A stretch of DNA of 64,000 bases from Morchella semilibera (GCA_009192285.1 WBVU01000016.1:434001-498000); one strand, 5' to 3'. Counted from the stretch's first letter, positions 1-13,199 are shown. Made by a program: numbers and translations. Notes: a model not told the origin generated them from the sequence alone.

Positions 1-363
1 CAATATATAGAGCAGCACACAAGAATAACAATGTATGTGGAAACAAAAGAGGAGAGGCCCTGCATAACTATCTTGAGGGTGGTCTGCAAACTCCATGGCA
101 CAGGAGATAAGAACTAAGGGCAAGGCTGGATCGATTAAATCCTGCCAGCAATTGGAGCAGATCCTCTGGAAACGGGACCGGGCCTTATTAACACACACAC
201 ACACACATACACACAGGAAACCCGGTTTAACCCCCAGTCACCATCCTATTCAATAAACCTTTTTTAATAAACCTCAATATCGGGACGTGGTACTAAAGGA
301 AGGGAAGGTAATGATTCTTTGCACCGCTTATAAGTCAAATTAATAATCATTATATTCTAGGAA
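1..363. other. Intergenic left edge
   Basis: No gene is seen here. A short CA-type microsatellite lies near 190-213. The stretch ends directly at the tRNA-Pro gene. Confidence 0.6.
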
Positions 364-453
364 GCTCGGCTGGTCTAGTGGTATGATTCTCGCTTAGGGT
401 TACACCCTAAGTTAATATGCGAGAGGTCCCCGGTTCAAACCCGGGGTCGAGCC
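364..453 (+). tRNA. tRNA-Pro (anticodon AGG) with 18-nt intron
   Basis: The 7-bp acceptor stem (364-370 with 446-452), the discriminator C at 453, the D-arm core GGTCTAGTGG and the T-arm with TTCAAAC can all be read. The anticodon stem CTCGC/GCGAG encloses anticodon AGG at 396-398. A canonical-position intron (about 400-417) lies one base 3' of the anticodon. The intron contains ACCCTAAG, which is complementary to the anticodon-loop strand CTTAGGGT, as expected for the pre-tRNA fold recognised by tRNA splicing endonuclease. The gene supplies proline tRNA for CCN decoding. A nearly identical copy lies at 38866-38955 on the other strand. Confidence 0.95.
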
Positions 454-1248
454 TTTAATCGTGATTCTTTTTGGTTGGATTGGTGATCCGCTCATCAGTA
501 TTTTCGCCTGGTTTGTTTTTAAAGATTTCTAGTCACCCACTCGCATTCGCATGTAAGTATTACGCATACCGGGGGTAAGTCTACAACCGTAGACCCATGA
601 CTGGTAAAATCACAGATTCTCACTCATGCGTCGGGGATCAAGCTGTTAATAATTGCCTACAAAGAAGCAGTAACGATATACGATATATAGAACTTGCCCC
701 TTTTATTACAGACAATATATATTTTCCCAGGCCCGCAGTAATAATTCCAACAAGCTGGACTGCTAGGTATTTGGACCTAAACAACCACTTAAGACCACTC
801 ACTACGACTTATCCTATAGTTTTACTAGAAGTGGCCTTTTATCCTAAATTATTTTCCGCAATCTCTCATTCCATTCGTAAGATACGTAGGTATACTGATA
901 TCATGACATAGTGAAATAAAAAACCCAAAAAGGACCAACAAAAACCAAAACCATTATGATCAACTATAAAGTCACAAGAGAAATAGATCATGAAAGGTAG
1001 ACATTTAAACCCGTACACCATTCGCACATAAAGAAGAGCGGAATAGAAAAGGAAAGGGAGAAACCTGGTAAAGGCCAAGAAACCCCCAAAAGGAAAGAAA
1101 AGAAAATAAAAAGAAAAAGAAAACCCAATATCAATCACCAATTGGACAACTAACACTATCCACCTCCAAAAACTCTAATCATTACGCCCAGGCCTCAGCT
1201 GCCTGCATCGTGTGAAATACCTTTACAGGAGCGGCGGCCGTATCCATC
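454..1248. other. Intergenic, tRNA to KHA1 3' end
   Basis: No supported gene. Open frames at 597-911 (+) and 866-1156 (-) show no recognisable domain or codon pattern. The region near 900-1150 is A-rich and is probably the downstream flank of the antiporter gene. Confidence 0.55.
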
Positions 1249-4200
1249 TCAACTGTCTTTGTTGTATGCTACCTTCTGGACAGGAGAAGAGGTTGTTTCA
1301 AATGCAGATTCCAAGGCTTTTCCGCCAGCCTTCACTACCACCACTGATGCTTTAATCCCCGAAACAATAAACGCCTCCCCAACATCTCCCAAACATTTCC
1401 GGGTCTCTGCACCAGCGCCAGAGGGAACACCAAGGGTATCGAGGAGAGTAACTAGTTCCTCTCTGATTTGCGAGGTTCCGGACTCACGTTGACTTCGCCC
1501 GACAATGATGAGATCGCCAGCATTCCTTGGTGATTGGCCAGCCTCTTCTCGAGCTTTGACAATTGCATAATGTAGAGGCTGGCTCGTCTTAGAGGTTTCA
1601 AATACAACTCTTTGCGAGAGATCTTCAGGGAGAGAGTCTTTCATAACCTGGAAGAAATTTGTATCTGGATCCTGGGCCTCAGTGGCGGCACTGCTTCCTG
1701 GGGCGCCCCGAGACTGAGATAAGGAAGTGGTAACATCATGTGAAAGTCTAGCTGGGATGTTTGATGAAGATAGGCTTCTCGGAAGATCCCTTCGGCTGAG
1801 TTGCACTGGCGAAGGAAGCTCAAGGTTCAGACTTGTATCAGCGTCGGGCTTGTGGACAATGTGGACAATTGTGGCAGTGACATTCTTGTTGGATGCCAGC
1901 TGAAGAACAAATCTTAGAGCGATGTGGTCATCAATACCGCCAAAGAAAGGAAAGAAAATGTGATGTGATGGGTCGGAAACCGGAACAACAGGCGCCATAG
2001 CATCTATAGCCTTACGATAGCGCATACTAGAATAGCTAGCAGCACGGCTGAGGGTTCTTTCTGGCCCAGCACCTCCAAAACCTCGGTTGATCATGATAGC
2101 AGTGGTGCAGTTGGCTTCTTCAAGAGCCCTGCTTATAAAGAGGTTGTGTTGGTGAGATATGAAGCGGTTTTCTTGAGTTGCGTTTTGGGTCTCCGACGAG
2201 TCCGAGATTGCCCCAGTTTCACTCCACGGCACGATAAGTAGGTCTGACGATTGTTCCGAAGCACTCGTGGTCAGAACCTCTGCAAACGAGCTATCAGGGG
2301 CAACAGACAGTCCAGCTGAGACTGAAACATTTAGGAATCTTGCAAAGGATCGGAAAGCGTTCACGACTGGGTCTCTTTCTTGAAGCTCGTCAACCTCAGA
2401 CACCTGCATGACAGTGGAAGTACGTTGAGTAAGCTCAACCAAACGGACACCATGAACCGCCAACAATCGTTTGTTGAGAACCGGAGGACAGATCTCCATG
2501 CTTTCCCCCTCTCCCGGAATTGTTCTGATTTTAGATTTGTGTACTTTGGCGGCAGGTTCTGGCCGTTCTCCAGTCAACAAATTAACGAGATTGAGTACGC
2601 TTGGCAAACTCTCCAAACGAAGTAATACAGTGACCCGAGAAAACTTGGTGGCAATTTCTTTTTTTCCCATAAGTGTTGAGTTTGATCCATCACTGCTTCC
2701 AGGCTTGAGTAGGTTCCCTTCCCAATCGATCTCACCACGCTTCCAAGCCTCGAGCTTCTTTTGATACTGTGGAGGGTAAAGCCACATCACCAATGGGGTT
2801 GTCGCAAAGGTTGTAATAAGGGCCATTACCACAAAGATGGTGAAAACTTTTGTACTAAGAATCCCAGCTTGAAGACCGATATTCTAAAATAATAGGTGTC
2901 ATCAGTAACCTGTCCACAGGAACTGTAGGTTATTACTCACCAGGACAATGAGTTCGACCAAACCCTTACAACTCATCAGGACCCCAATAGTAAGACTTTC
3001 CCTCCATACTAACCCATTCACTCTTGCTGCTATCGTTCCACCGAAGATCTTACCAAAGAAGGCAATAACAACGACGCCGATAACGTAACCCCAGACGATG
3101 CCATCATTTAGTAGACCGATATTCGTCCTCAGACCTGAAAGGGTAAAGTAAAGCGGAAGAAAAAGAACAGATACAAGATCTTCAACTTTTTCCGTCAAGC
3201 GCACAGCAAAACCTCCCTCATGAGGACAAATCAACCCAATCAAGAAACCACCAAAAATTGCGTGGACACCAATGATGTCGGTGAAGAATGCTGAAGCAAG
3301 CACCATAAGAACCGTAAGAGCCACCATTGATTGTGATGGGCCATTTTCGATAGATCCATCACGGCGAAGAACCCAAAGAAATGCTGGACGAACGGCATAA
3401 ACCAGAAACAGGACCCAAGAAACCGAAATGAGGAGAACATAAAGAGCTGTAAGCCCGGTCCCTGCATTAACTAGGGCGACGGTCAAGGCGAGCAAGATCC
3501 AGCCGACAACATCATTACCAACGCCTGCAGACAAGACAATAGTCCCCACATTCGTTTGCAAGAGCTTAAGTTCTGTCAAGATTCTTGCCAAAACTGGGAA
3601 AGCCTATATCAAGGATCCTGTGTAAGCTTGAACTTTGTCACATCCTCGAGGTATATCTTAGGGCCATACCGTAATTGCCATTGCAACACCAATGAAGAGC
3701 ATGTAAACTCCGAAAGAAACTGTATCTTCACCTTCTGGGAACTGATGGTAAAGACCATATGCAATCGCCGCGCCTAGAAGTATCGTTAGCATTGTGTACC
3801 TAGATAGTGAGAGTAGATAAATTATACGAACCGAGTCCAAATGGAAGGACCATTCCTGCGGCACTGACGCTTGCGGCGACCTTCCAGTTTCTCAATAGCA
3901 TACGGATGTCAACCTCAAGACCAACTAGAAACAAGAACAACACTAGTCCAAGGTTTGCCACAAGGGAAAGTAAGGGCATAGAAGCGTCGGGAAATATGGA
4001 TTGCTTAAACTGTGGTATCCGGCCCATGACCGTCGGCCCAAGGATAATACCTCCAACAACTTCAGCGATAACTCGAGGTTGCTTCATTCTCGACAAAGGA
4101 TAATGTAGCAAACGACACGTTACAATAATTAGGGCAGCCTATTGCTCAAAAACAATTAGAATTAGACGATTTGACTATATCTCCTAGGAAGACTGACCTG

Positions 4201-4317
4201 AATGATAAACAATGTAAGTGGGTTGTTGGCATTGTAATGAGAAGGGTTCATTCCTTCGAGAACACCTGCTTGGTTCGCAGCACCCGCAGCTGCCGTTGAA
4301 GCTACCATAGAACTCAT
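1249..4317 (-). CDS. KHA1: K+/H+ antiporter, KHA1 type (CPA2 family)
   Basis: Monovalent cation/H+ exchanger, expected in endomembranes for K+ and pH homeostasis. Five exons read cleanly (4317-4198, 4138-3832, 3773-3670, 3603-2941, 2883-1249) and give 942 codons. The intron at 3774-3831 has a textbook CTAAC branch point. The first 400 residues are strongly hydrophobic with many membrane spans. The GVGNDVVGW segment is the Asn-Asp motif typical of electroneutral exchangers of this family, and GLVELIVL closes the transporter core. The remaining roughly 500 residues form a polar cytosolic tail, as in fungal Kha1. The start is uncertain: the Met at 4317 (MSSMVAS) is chosen because a conserved [12 protein letters not shown] stretch follows soon after, but in-frame Met codons at 4371 and 4443 are alternatives. 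A frame-compatible stop at 1249 ends the protein. Confidence 0.93.
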
Positions 4318-5588
4318 GATACCAAACGTCCAAAGAGCAGTGGACGAACAAGGCATTACTCTTGGTGCCATCTTCCGTGTGAGTCTCCAAGTAGGTAGAA
4401 GGAGCTCGCGGTGTGTGTTGCTGTAATCGTTTTCCTCGCGCACTTGGGAAAAAAGGTTGGGTGGAAGTGCTCACCGTCTTAGCTTATGGGGGGTGGTTCT
4501 AGCTTTAATAGTACGCGAACACCTAAGATATGAACCAGCCACCCCTGTTGCAACCTGTATATCCCATGCAGTATTTGAGTGCTTGGGTACTGAATGTTCA
4601 TCAAAACTGGCTATCGCAATATGTATGTCAGTGGCGGGCTAATATATCCTATGCAACGCCTTAAACCAACAGTAAGCTACATACTTGGGCTTCAACAACT
4701 TGAGCGATAGCACCTATGAAATCACGCCTTAGGGCCACGCGAGGTATTGTGTTTTTTTTTTTTTTTGACTAGATTATCCGAGCTTTAGCTATATCAACTC
4801 CTAAAGAACGAGGCTCAAAGGCTCACGTGTTGGATTCCAACTTCCGCAACCTGTAAATCCTTTCTTTGTGGATATTGCTGGGCTTTGTCCATGGGCTGAC
4901 CACCCACAAATACTTTCTCGCGCCTGCAAGTCGCCAAAAGCCTATCACTTAATAAATATTACCGTCGTGCTTACAAAGACCCAGCACCTTGGACGGTGGA
5001 ACTCGAGCACTATAAACTTTGGTATCATCCTTTCGGGTTCCTACGTACATTAATGACATTAATCCTACTCCCAGTATGTACTTTGTATGATATGTGGGTA
5101 CATACAGTACGTGTATACATACATACTCTACTAGGTAATACGCTACCAAGTTGTCGCGTCACCCCCACCTGTGCCGTTGGGGATATAAAGAAGTAAAAAA
5201 ACAAAAAACAAAAAAAAGTAAAATCTCTCCTGAGTACCTACTTCATGGAAGTGGAGGGTACGTCAAGTGCGATGTAGGGTGTGCACTTTTGAGAGCTCTG
5301 ATATGAGCCGCAGGACGTTAACCGGAATTCATGCAGCCAAGCATGCATGCATGCGCCTGCAGCTGACTACCTATGCCTCTTCGTCCCTGGCTTCATGTAT
5401 CTCCGCCCATTAAAGTTTGAATAACCCCACCAGTCGGTCACGAACCACCCCATTCCCCACAGCAGCACGCATTTGCCGGTTCGGGAGCGGGTAGAGTTGT
5501 ACTACTAAATGCTCTAGATTCAAAGGGAGAGCACCTACGAGTCCTTGAGTTTACGCCGTGTTGACGCTTGATGGCCCCTATACAAGGG

Positions 5589-5648
5589 GATAAAGTGAGT
5601 GAACTAAATGTGGTGTTGACAGGTGAGGATCCGTTCACTCACTTTATC
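5589..5648. repeat. Short inverted repeat (16-nt perfect arms)
   Basis: GATAAAGTGAGTGAAC at 5589-5604 is exactly reverse-complemented at 5633-5648, with a 28-nt spacer between. It could be a remnant foldback element or a transcribed hairpin. No flanking gene uses it. Confidence 0.7.
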
Positions 5649-6764
5649 GGAGTCCAGAGGCCTCGTACATATGTCCATATGTAGGTACGGGTAAATAAGA
5701 TGTGTGTAGTACATGTACTATTTTATTCCGTGGCAGAATGCATTATTGACTAGATAGCGGGGCCTAGTCAGGACATCTGACGGGATATAGATCGACCAAC
5801 AAAATACGACGACGTCGACGACTCTTTTGTTGCATGTGGGCCTGGCCAAGGTATTATGAGACGGGCTGGAGGTGGTGCTCCTGGTTATGATTACATCGAG
5901 ACCTTATCTTACATGTCTTGCACAATCTAGTTTTAGATATAAGTTGATGTAGTCAAAGGTCACATGAAATACCCATCAGGGTGAGAAGTGCGGGGAATAT
6001 ACGCTAGTGGGGTGCCAAGTGCTTCGCTCACTCTTAACTTTCTTAGCGCTTGGAGGTGTGTAGGTACTTACATGTATCAACAAACGAATAATTACAATCT
6101 GAAATATAAAATACCTTAAGAAATTGGAGGCCTACATAGAGACAAATACCACACCGATTTTGGAGAGGATGTTATGATTTTAGCTACAATATACGTATTG
6201 TTATAGAGCACACCAACAATCCAGGAGAATTCCGGTACTGAAAGCTATGTCGACGTTTGACCGGCCAGCTGGGTGGAACCAAGGCTCTCTTGAGATCAAC
6301 TGATATCTCGGTCGACAAGAAAAAGGAAAAAAAATATCAGGCCTAAGCCGCCACAGCATATTACAGCATATAAATCATTATTACACATATACACATCCCT
6401 ATACCTATATCGTGGTGCGCTCAGTCTTGGAGGTGCCGACGGGAAAACGCCGAGTCTAGTTTAATTACTTAGCCGCGATAGATATTAAAAAACCCATCTT
6501 GACAAAGGCTTCTTCGTCCACACTTTCTTTAGACGGACTTTTGATATCATTATGGTTGTGAAGTTATTAAAGACAGGCCTTTAGGCCTGGGCGCACCAAA
6601 TACATGTATGTACATACATGTAGTTACCTGACCATACACGTAACTGTCCAATATCCGGCTCGGAAAAAAAAAGGGGGGGGCCTCTTAGTCCTGCGTACCA
6701 TATACGCCCCCATAGCTATCGATAACATAGAGCCCCTTATACTCCCCCCCCCCCCCCAAGCTAG

Positions 6765-6835
6765 AAGGAAAAAGAAAAGAAAAGAAAAGGAAAGAAAAGG
6801 AAAGAAAAGAAAAGAAAGGGAAGAAAGAAAGCCTG
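6765..6835. repeat. Purine-rich AAAGA/GGAAA microsatellite
   Basis: A run of A and G with degenerate AAAAG units follows a C homopolymer near 6746-6758. It is low-complexity and non-coding. Confidence 0.8.
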
Positions 6836-7090
6836 TTGGTGGTTAATTTAGGCGCGGTTGCCACGCTTCTCGATGCTGATCTTATTGGCGAGTGATATAC
6901 CGTGATCTGAAGTTGACTGATTGATTCGGGAGGCCGAGTCTATAGGTTTAGGTACAGGCCTCCTATCTGAAAGTTTCGCAGGTATACGTAAATAATATAT
7001 CAACACATGTACATACTACATGTAAGTACGTATCATTACATGTAGTTACTCAGTTATCGTAGTGAGTCTAGTACATACACACATGTATCT

Positions 7091-7246
7091 ATATACCGCA
7101 AAATCTCAGTTCGTTCGGACGGTTGCCAAGGGACAATTTTGCAGAGGAGCTGAAAAATATCACCCCTTAAAGGAAGAGATCAGAGCCTTTTACAGCCAAC
7201 ACCGCCCTTGGCAACCGTCCGAACGAACTGAGATTTTGCGGTATAT
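7091..7246. mobile_element. MITE-like element with perfect 42-nt terminal inverted repeats
   Basis: The arm at 7091-7132 (ATATACCGCAAAATCTCAGT...) is an exact 42/42 reverse complement of 7205-7246. The total length is 156 bp with a 72-bp non-coding centre. The arms begin ATATA next to TATA-like sequence, which would suit TA-targeted (Tc1/mariner-type) insertion. There is no coding capacity. Perfect arms suggest recent insertion or a recently formed foldback. Confidence 0.75.
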
Positions 7247-9643
7247 GCATGCATGTACTGATCGGATCACATATATTGCCGGCGTCTCAAACGAAAAAAA
7301 AAACCAAGGGTTTCAGGGCGCCATCGATTTATACCACCTTTAATACCCACGGGTAACCAATAACCAATATGGGTTACATAGCCCAAGAAGTAGAAGTGCA
7401 GTCTTTCTCACCGCCAAAAAGCGTACATTTATTTAATTGTTTTAGAATGCGGGGTTGATTTTGCACTGATTCATATACTTTCGTTTTTGATGTTGGATTT
7501 GGTAATCACGAGTGATGGATTGTGAAGTAAAGTTACCCACGATCTAATCTGGGTATGGGGTGTACGTGCTGTCATTCACTGGCCTGTATTGACTCGTTGA
7601 TGGGTAGGACCTCTTGCCCAATAAGAGAAGGTAAAGATGGGCTTGGCTGTTTCTCTTGACCACCTGATGCAAGTGCAATTATCCGATACCACCAACGCCA
7701 CTTCCTGTGATCATCCATCCCTTGGCCCACCTAGTTAGAAGAAGCAAATTTTGTGTAGCTCTACTAACAGATCCCGTTATCTCCCTTATCAAATAATAGA
7801 TCTTCCATATAAATTTAATTCCTCTATTATAGGGGTCAGCATTGATACGCACGTGTAGGAGTATATGTGCACTTGTATATTTCTTGGGCCTCTAATCTAA
7901 ACTGTCGATATCCACTATCGCGATTTTTTTTTGTTTAATTCATTACTTGTATGCAGCCTTCCGGCTACACCATCGCGGTTAATACTGCTGGTGCGATTGT
8001 ATATTGAGACGTAGTGCTTCTAGAGGAACCATCTTAAACATACTCTTATGCATCTCATGTTTTGTCCGGCCTGGTGTCAAGCTGTTGTCAGTCAAAATTT
8101 CTGCAAATTTATATATTATTATCTACGTGTGTGCTGCCAAAGCCCGAGCCACCGGCAAGAGACCCCGAACCGTCCCGGGGGCGGCGACAGCGCGACAGGA
8201 GTTGCATATAACGGTGCCAATAGTCTACTGCATTAATTCGTTACACAGTACGTTGGAATTTCCTACTTCAACGTCTTGTGTGACAGCCCGCTGAGACAAA
8301 TTAATTGCAGTAGCTTAACTACATGTACTACATATATAGCGACAGTTAATAAGGTACAAGCACCAGGTGTTGGTGGCGTTTTACCAAAACGGGCATCGCT
8401 GTGTTCCATCAATCACTTATTACCTACCGCTGTACATGTATGTATAAGTAAGTAGATGTCTGAGACCCTTCTCCGTAATAGAGGACCATCCATTATATAT
8501 ATTGTATTCCCTATAACCCTTCCCACACTGGTAGACAAAGCTGACTCTTGCCTGATTGGCAGGATCGGCCGGGGATGGATAAAATCATGACATTAGTACG
8601 AGTTTTAATTTATGGGGAGTGCTGTGCCTACTTGGCCCATTTCGTCGACTTGGGGCTACTTTTACCAAACACTTACGCCAGGGCCCATTTGAGATTTGCT
8701 GAGCCCCGGTGAGAACTCTCCTAGAAACTCTAAGAAGAGAGGCGGGCGCCTGATGAAGATAAAGTCTCGATCCCTTGAGATATTCCTGTGTTGTAGACAG
8801 GGCTACAGAATAACTACGTGTAGGCTTAGACAAACTTAGAGCCAGCCCGCGTGAAGTATCTAAATACATAGCATTGTATGCTTTCGCGGGAGCCCTAGCC
8901 CTCGTCCAGCCCTCGTACCATTGATTGATTTTGGTTTGGTAATTATTTATAGCCCTGGGCACCAAAATGGATGGTGCCATGATCACAATCGTTGACGCCA
9001 TAATTATCGCAACTGCCTGTGATTCCCCGTTAAGCGAAGGCACAAAATGACCTAGTTAAAGGTTTGCCCACGTGAAATGAGATGCTTTTTTTGTTATTTA
9101 ATCACCATCTATCACTCGGCCATTCATTCATTTTGACAGAGCCTAAGGCTTTGTTGTTTATTGTTATTACATGTCCAGGATCCCGAAAGGTGACGCAACG
9201 GCTTGGGATTGGGTGGGGCTTGGTGAATTTGTAAGCACCTTAATTTCTTTTATTTAGATGTCTACTGATCTTTACTACTAGGATTGCATATCGTGGGAAT
9301 AACGAGTGGTAGGCTGGGTCGTTGTGTCACTTCCCAGCACCCCTGGATACAAGTATGCAATAAGCATAAGGCTCTAAGGATCGAGCCGATTCGGGATATA
9401 TGGCCCCTAACCTAGGTAATGCATATCGTGAATATGCTACTAAAATGTAATGCCGCCCATAATAGCCTTAGGGTCAATGTTTTACCCCGTCATATAACTA
9501 AGCCGACATAATTATCATGGTTTTAATTACATATCAATGATACGCTTAACGGCAACATTGATGTCTGAACAAGAAACTATATCCCTAATCCCCACAGAAA
9601 GACTACACCCAATTCATTTCGCTTCACAAAAACAAAGTAGTTT

Positions 9644-12020
9644 TTAAGCAACCGGTAAACCTTCGATCACACCTTGCTCTTCGTTTATTGGACCCGCTCC
9701 AACCCGGTAGGACACCTTCCACCTCATCTTGACGCCTCCACCCGCCCCTCTGGCAACTCCTTCTACGCGTATTATCTGCGAAACTCCATCCTTTTGACGA
9801 GCCTGGAGAAAGCGACCACTCTGAGGTTGCATTTTGAGGGTCAGTGTCTAAGAAGATTGCCATCGTTAGTGTTATTGGAATGTCCTAATTCATGTAGGGA
9901 TGGAAGGTATACCTTGGTAACCGCCATTTGGAATGTCAAATCTTGGATGGGTTGGCTATTGTTATTTGAGAATTTTGCCTTTATTAATATCGGCCCATCA
10001 GGCATTGTTACAGGCCTATTCGCTTCTAGCAAAATATGCAAATTTGAGTTGAGGATTACAAGCTCATTCCTTGCAGGGGCCTGTTCTGACCCAGGCGGAA
10101 GAGCAGATGTAAAGGCCCATTCATCGTCGTCGTTGGTAGCAGCATCATTGTTTAGAGATTTGGGTGTCTGCGATGACGCGGGGGCTGTACTGGGTTGTTG
10201 TGCAGGGCCTCCAAATGTAGAGGTATAATTAGGAAAGTTGGGTGGTAGCGTTCTTTGAGCAGGGGGAGGTGTTGGAGAAGCAGATAATGTAGCCTGATTT
10301 TGTTGCCCAGCAGTGTTTGTCTGCACAGTTGTTGATAACAACGGAGGTCCCGGTATTCCTAAATAGTGAATTATGTTAGACTTGGATTAGAACAGGTTTT
10401 TTTTTTGAGATTTATTCACCAGTATTCGCGCCAAATCCAAGGGCGATTCCTCCGCCCTGGCCAAATGGGCCACTCTCCTGGAAAGATAGACCTAATAGAT
10501 CATCTTCCAATGACCCAGTATTCCCGGTTGTATTCGCTGAAGGCCCACTACCACCATTCAAGTCACCGTCTAGATCAATCAAAGACGTCTCAGCAGCTGC
10601 AGCTGAGGATGAGGCCTCGGAGAAAGGAGGCGGAGACGAGCTAGAAATAAGTGGCAATGCTTTTGCGCCATCAAAATTTCCTTTCTTAGTTAATGTATAT
10701 CGCTCCACAGTAGTGTTGATAATGTCGTTAAGCTCCAGGAGCTTCACAACTGCGTCGGTATCGTCACTTTCCTCTTCAATCATCTTTTGGATCTTCGGCT
10801 GGGCTGTCTTCAAAGCACTTGCAAGCTCCTGACATTCCGTACCCGATCAGATTCTCTGCCAAAGTAAGAATCAACAAAAGAAGAAACGAACCTCAAAGGT
10901 ATCCTGTTGTCCAATGTTGTCACCTTTTTTAACTTTTCCAAGCATTTCTTCTAATAGCTTTGCTTTTTGTCGTAATTTTCCAACTTCCTCTGCTGCTTTC
11001 GCTCGATAATCCGTTTTCGAAGCTAAGTCATACCCGGCCATGACTTTCATCAGTTGATTGGCCTCTTGTAGGTCGGCTGGTGTACCCCGCCGAATAAGTT
11101 CCTGTAGTTTCGCGGACTGCGCAGCTCTTTCCTCCTCCTCCATCTCCTCTGCTGATTTCAAGCTCTATAAACAGGATCAGTCAACCCCCTTGCTAGAGCT
11201 AATTGCACCTTCCCCGAGAAGAAACTCTTCACTCATAAACAAAAAACTTATGACATACATCACTTGGGTTCAGAACAGCTGCATCCTCCCGTCTAACTTC
11301 TGGGAATACATATCCTTTGTAGCTTAACAGTCTATGCATGTCTCGGATGAACCCTAGATCCTCTTTGTATCGGCTAGTCTGACATATTGTCCCCCTCCAT
11401 TCCTCAATTGCCTCCAGAATTTTAAGTTGGACTCGTGTAGGTCGAGGTGGTGGCTTTTCGGGAAACCGTCGAACAAGTTCGTTTAAGAAGTCTTTGGTCG
11501 AAATCTGCAAGTGAAAGGGGTAACCACAGTTTTTAACACATATATCTAGGAGCTGTGCCAAATGTTAGTTTCAAAGCTAGAGCCGGTCAGATATCGTAGC
11601 ATACAGCAATGGCGAGAAGAGAGACGTTGGGGTTTCTGTGGTTGATGTAATTGACGATCGCTACTGCTGCTTCCCGAGGCCTATTGAGCTCAGGGGGTTC
11701 CAGTTTTAGCTTTGCAAGTCCCTCTAGTGAATACTCAAGTAAGTAAGGGAGGTGATGAGCCTACGCATTTCCTTTCTTCTGGTTAATCAGGTCGGCAATC
11801 TCCAGGTTTAAGGCCAAATTTGGCTCGAAGTTCACAGGGTCACAAGCACTCTCTAAACAGGCTGGATGTTAGAACTCCTGAACTATATCTAAGCTTCGGC
11901 CTTCAGATTCCGGTGAAAAGCAGGGGTTTAAAAGGCCGGAATGAACACACGTATAAACCGCTGAAGTTGGGAGGTGTTTGGCTCCGTAGGGAATCCGCCG
12001 AATCGATCCCGGGCGGCCAT
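9644..12020 (-). CDS. GGA2: ADP-ribosylation factor-binding adaptor, GGA family (VHS-GAT-GAE)
   Basis: Arf-dependent, monomeric clathrin adaptor for trans-Golgi to endosome sorting. Eight exons join in frame (12020-11951, 11852-11765, 11680-11605, 11552-11259, 11164-10892, 10828-10420, 10358-9913, 9847-9644) to 619 codons. The order is an N-terminal VHS domain (about residues 15-160; NLALNLEIADLINQKKGN, LLDICVKNCGYPFH), a GAT region (about 190-330; LQEANQLMKVMAGYD then a helical stretch ending DIINTTVERY), a Ser/Pro/Gly/Asn-rich hinge containing an acidic SLIDLD clathrin-box-like motif, and a C-terminal GAE ear (about 490-619; WSLSPG-free frame reading QPQSGRFLQ, then GGGVKMRWKVSY and EGLPVA). 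The start MAARDRFGG is inferred from a short first exon and is the least certain part. Yeast has two GGA paralogues, and which one this corresponds to is not resolvable. Confidence 0.93.
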
Positions 12021-12555
12021 CCTGGAGGATGCGTACTCCAGATTGAAGTAAGGTGTAAGCTTTAGAGTTGAAGGTTGGTCGGATCGTATCCGTTAAAAGA
12101 TGCAGGAGAGACAGGCTCTCCGCAGAAGAATTGTAGTCGTTCCAGATGTATCAAATCGCTGTTGGGGTGGATCAGTGCTAAGGAGGGGCTTGTGTTATGT
12201 TAGTCAGCCTGAAGCTTCGTCAGCGGTTCTGTTTACAGCTAAAGCGGCGGCCTCCGTGCGAGTGACATTCTATGTTGATGCCTCTAGTAATCTATCTGAA
12301 ATATATAATGCTAAACAACCTACAGCCTATGAAGTATACAATTTTTTGTTAAGATAACTACATGCTCATATGTGTATGTAGTTGCTTGTAACCTGATTGC
12401 GAAACAATGCCAAGACCTTGGTGAGGCCGATACTCATTGTACATGTAGTGAACCCTGCACTAGAGGAGCCATTATAGCTACATGTAGCTATTCGAGATAG
12501 GGTGTTAACCTACATGTATGTATGTATTTGTAAAGATTGTAATTTTACAAAACTA

Positions 12556-12646
12556 CATGTACTTGGGCGTTCAGTAAAAGGTCGTGAAAATTTGCCCCGT
12601 TCCAACCCCAGTTTTTACGACTTTTTACTAAACGCCTAAGTACATG
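12556..12646. mobile_element. MITE-like foldback, 35-nt imperfect inverted repeats
   Basis: The arm at 12556-12590 (CATGTACTTGGGCGTTCAGT...) matches the reverse complement of 12612-12646 at 31 of 35 positions, with a 21-bp spacer. All four mismatches are transitions. It is non-coding and is flanked by a TACATGTA motif on the left. Confidence 0.7.
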
Positions 12647-13199
12647 CACCATCCTATATAAGTATGACTCGAATCAAAAGCCCGATCGCGACCTGGTCCG
12701 GATTATACCCATTTCTAGCTCAACAGTCATGACCTAGGTTTGTAATACATACATATAAGTATATAGCAGTGTTTAAACCAATCCAATATTCCTTTACTAA
12801 ATATACATGTATCTACATGTAGTGGATATATGTTCGTAGGGTATTATAGGTGGGTGGTTAGTGGCCGGTTATTTCCTCTTTAGCTAGCCACGGCCATAAG
12901 CCGAATACTATGGGCCCGTCTGCTCCCTTTCTTTTTTTCTTTCCCTCTTTCCTTCCTTCCTTCCCTCCCTTCGCTTTCTCTCCTTAAGCTTTATCGAAAT
13001 CCGATCTCCGTTACTGATCCGAATTATCATAGACATACATCATGTATAATTAGACTTTTGTGAATGTCCTTGACTATATCAGCACATATACATGTAGCTA
13101 TAATTAAAAATCAACAACACATAATCACTCGCAGTTGTGAGTCATAGATTGTTTGTACATGCAGTACTGTTTTTTTTCAAGTATACATGCACCCGTACC

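Larger units (their letters stand above)
4318..9643. other. Long intergenic region, KHA1 to GGA
   Basis: About 5.3 kb with no convincing gene. It holds scattered TACATGTA-type palindromes (for example near 5708, 6604, 7025 and 8320), a purine-rich A/G repeat at about 6765-6835, a 16-nt inverted repeat at 5589-5648 and a MITE-like element at 7091-7246. A 152-codon open frame at 8585-9043 (-) has no recognisable domain. Confidence 0.6.

Noticed and set aside
597-1156. Two open frames (+ and -) near the left end
   Set aside because: AT-rich flank; the minus-strand Phe-rich frame is the translation of an A-rich tract.
8585-9043. 152-codon minus-strand open frame
   Set aside because: No domain, signal peptide or splice extension recognised, and it lies in repeat-bearing intergenic DNA; length alone is not evidence.
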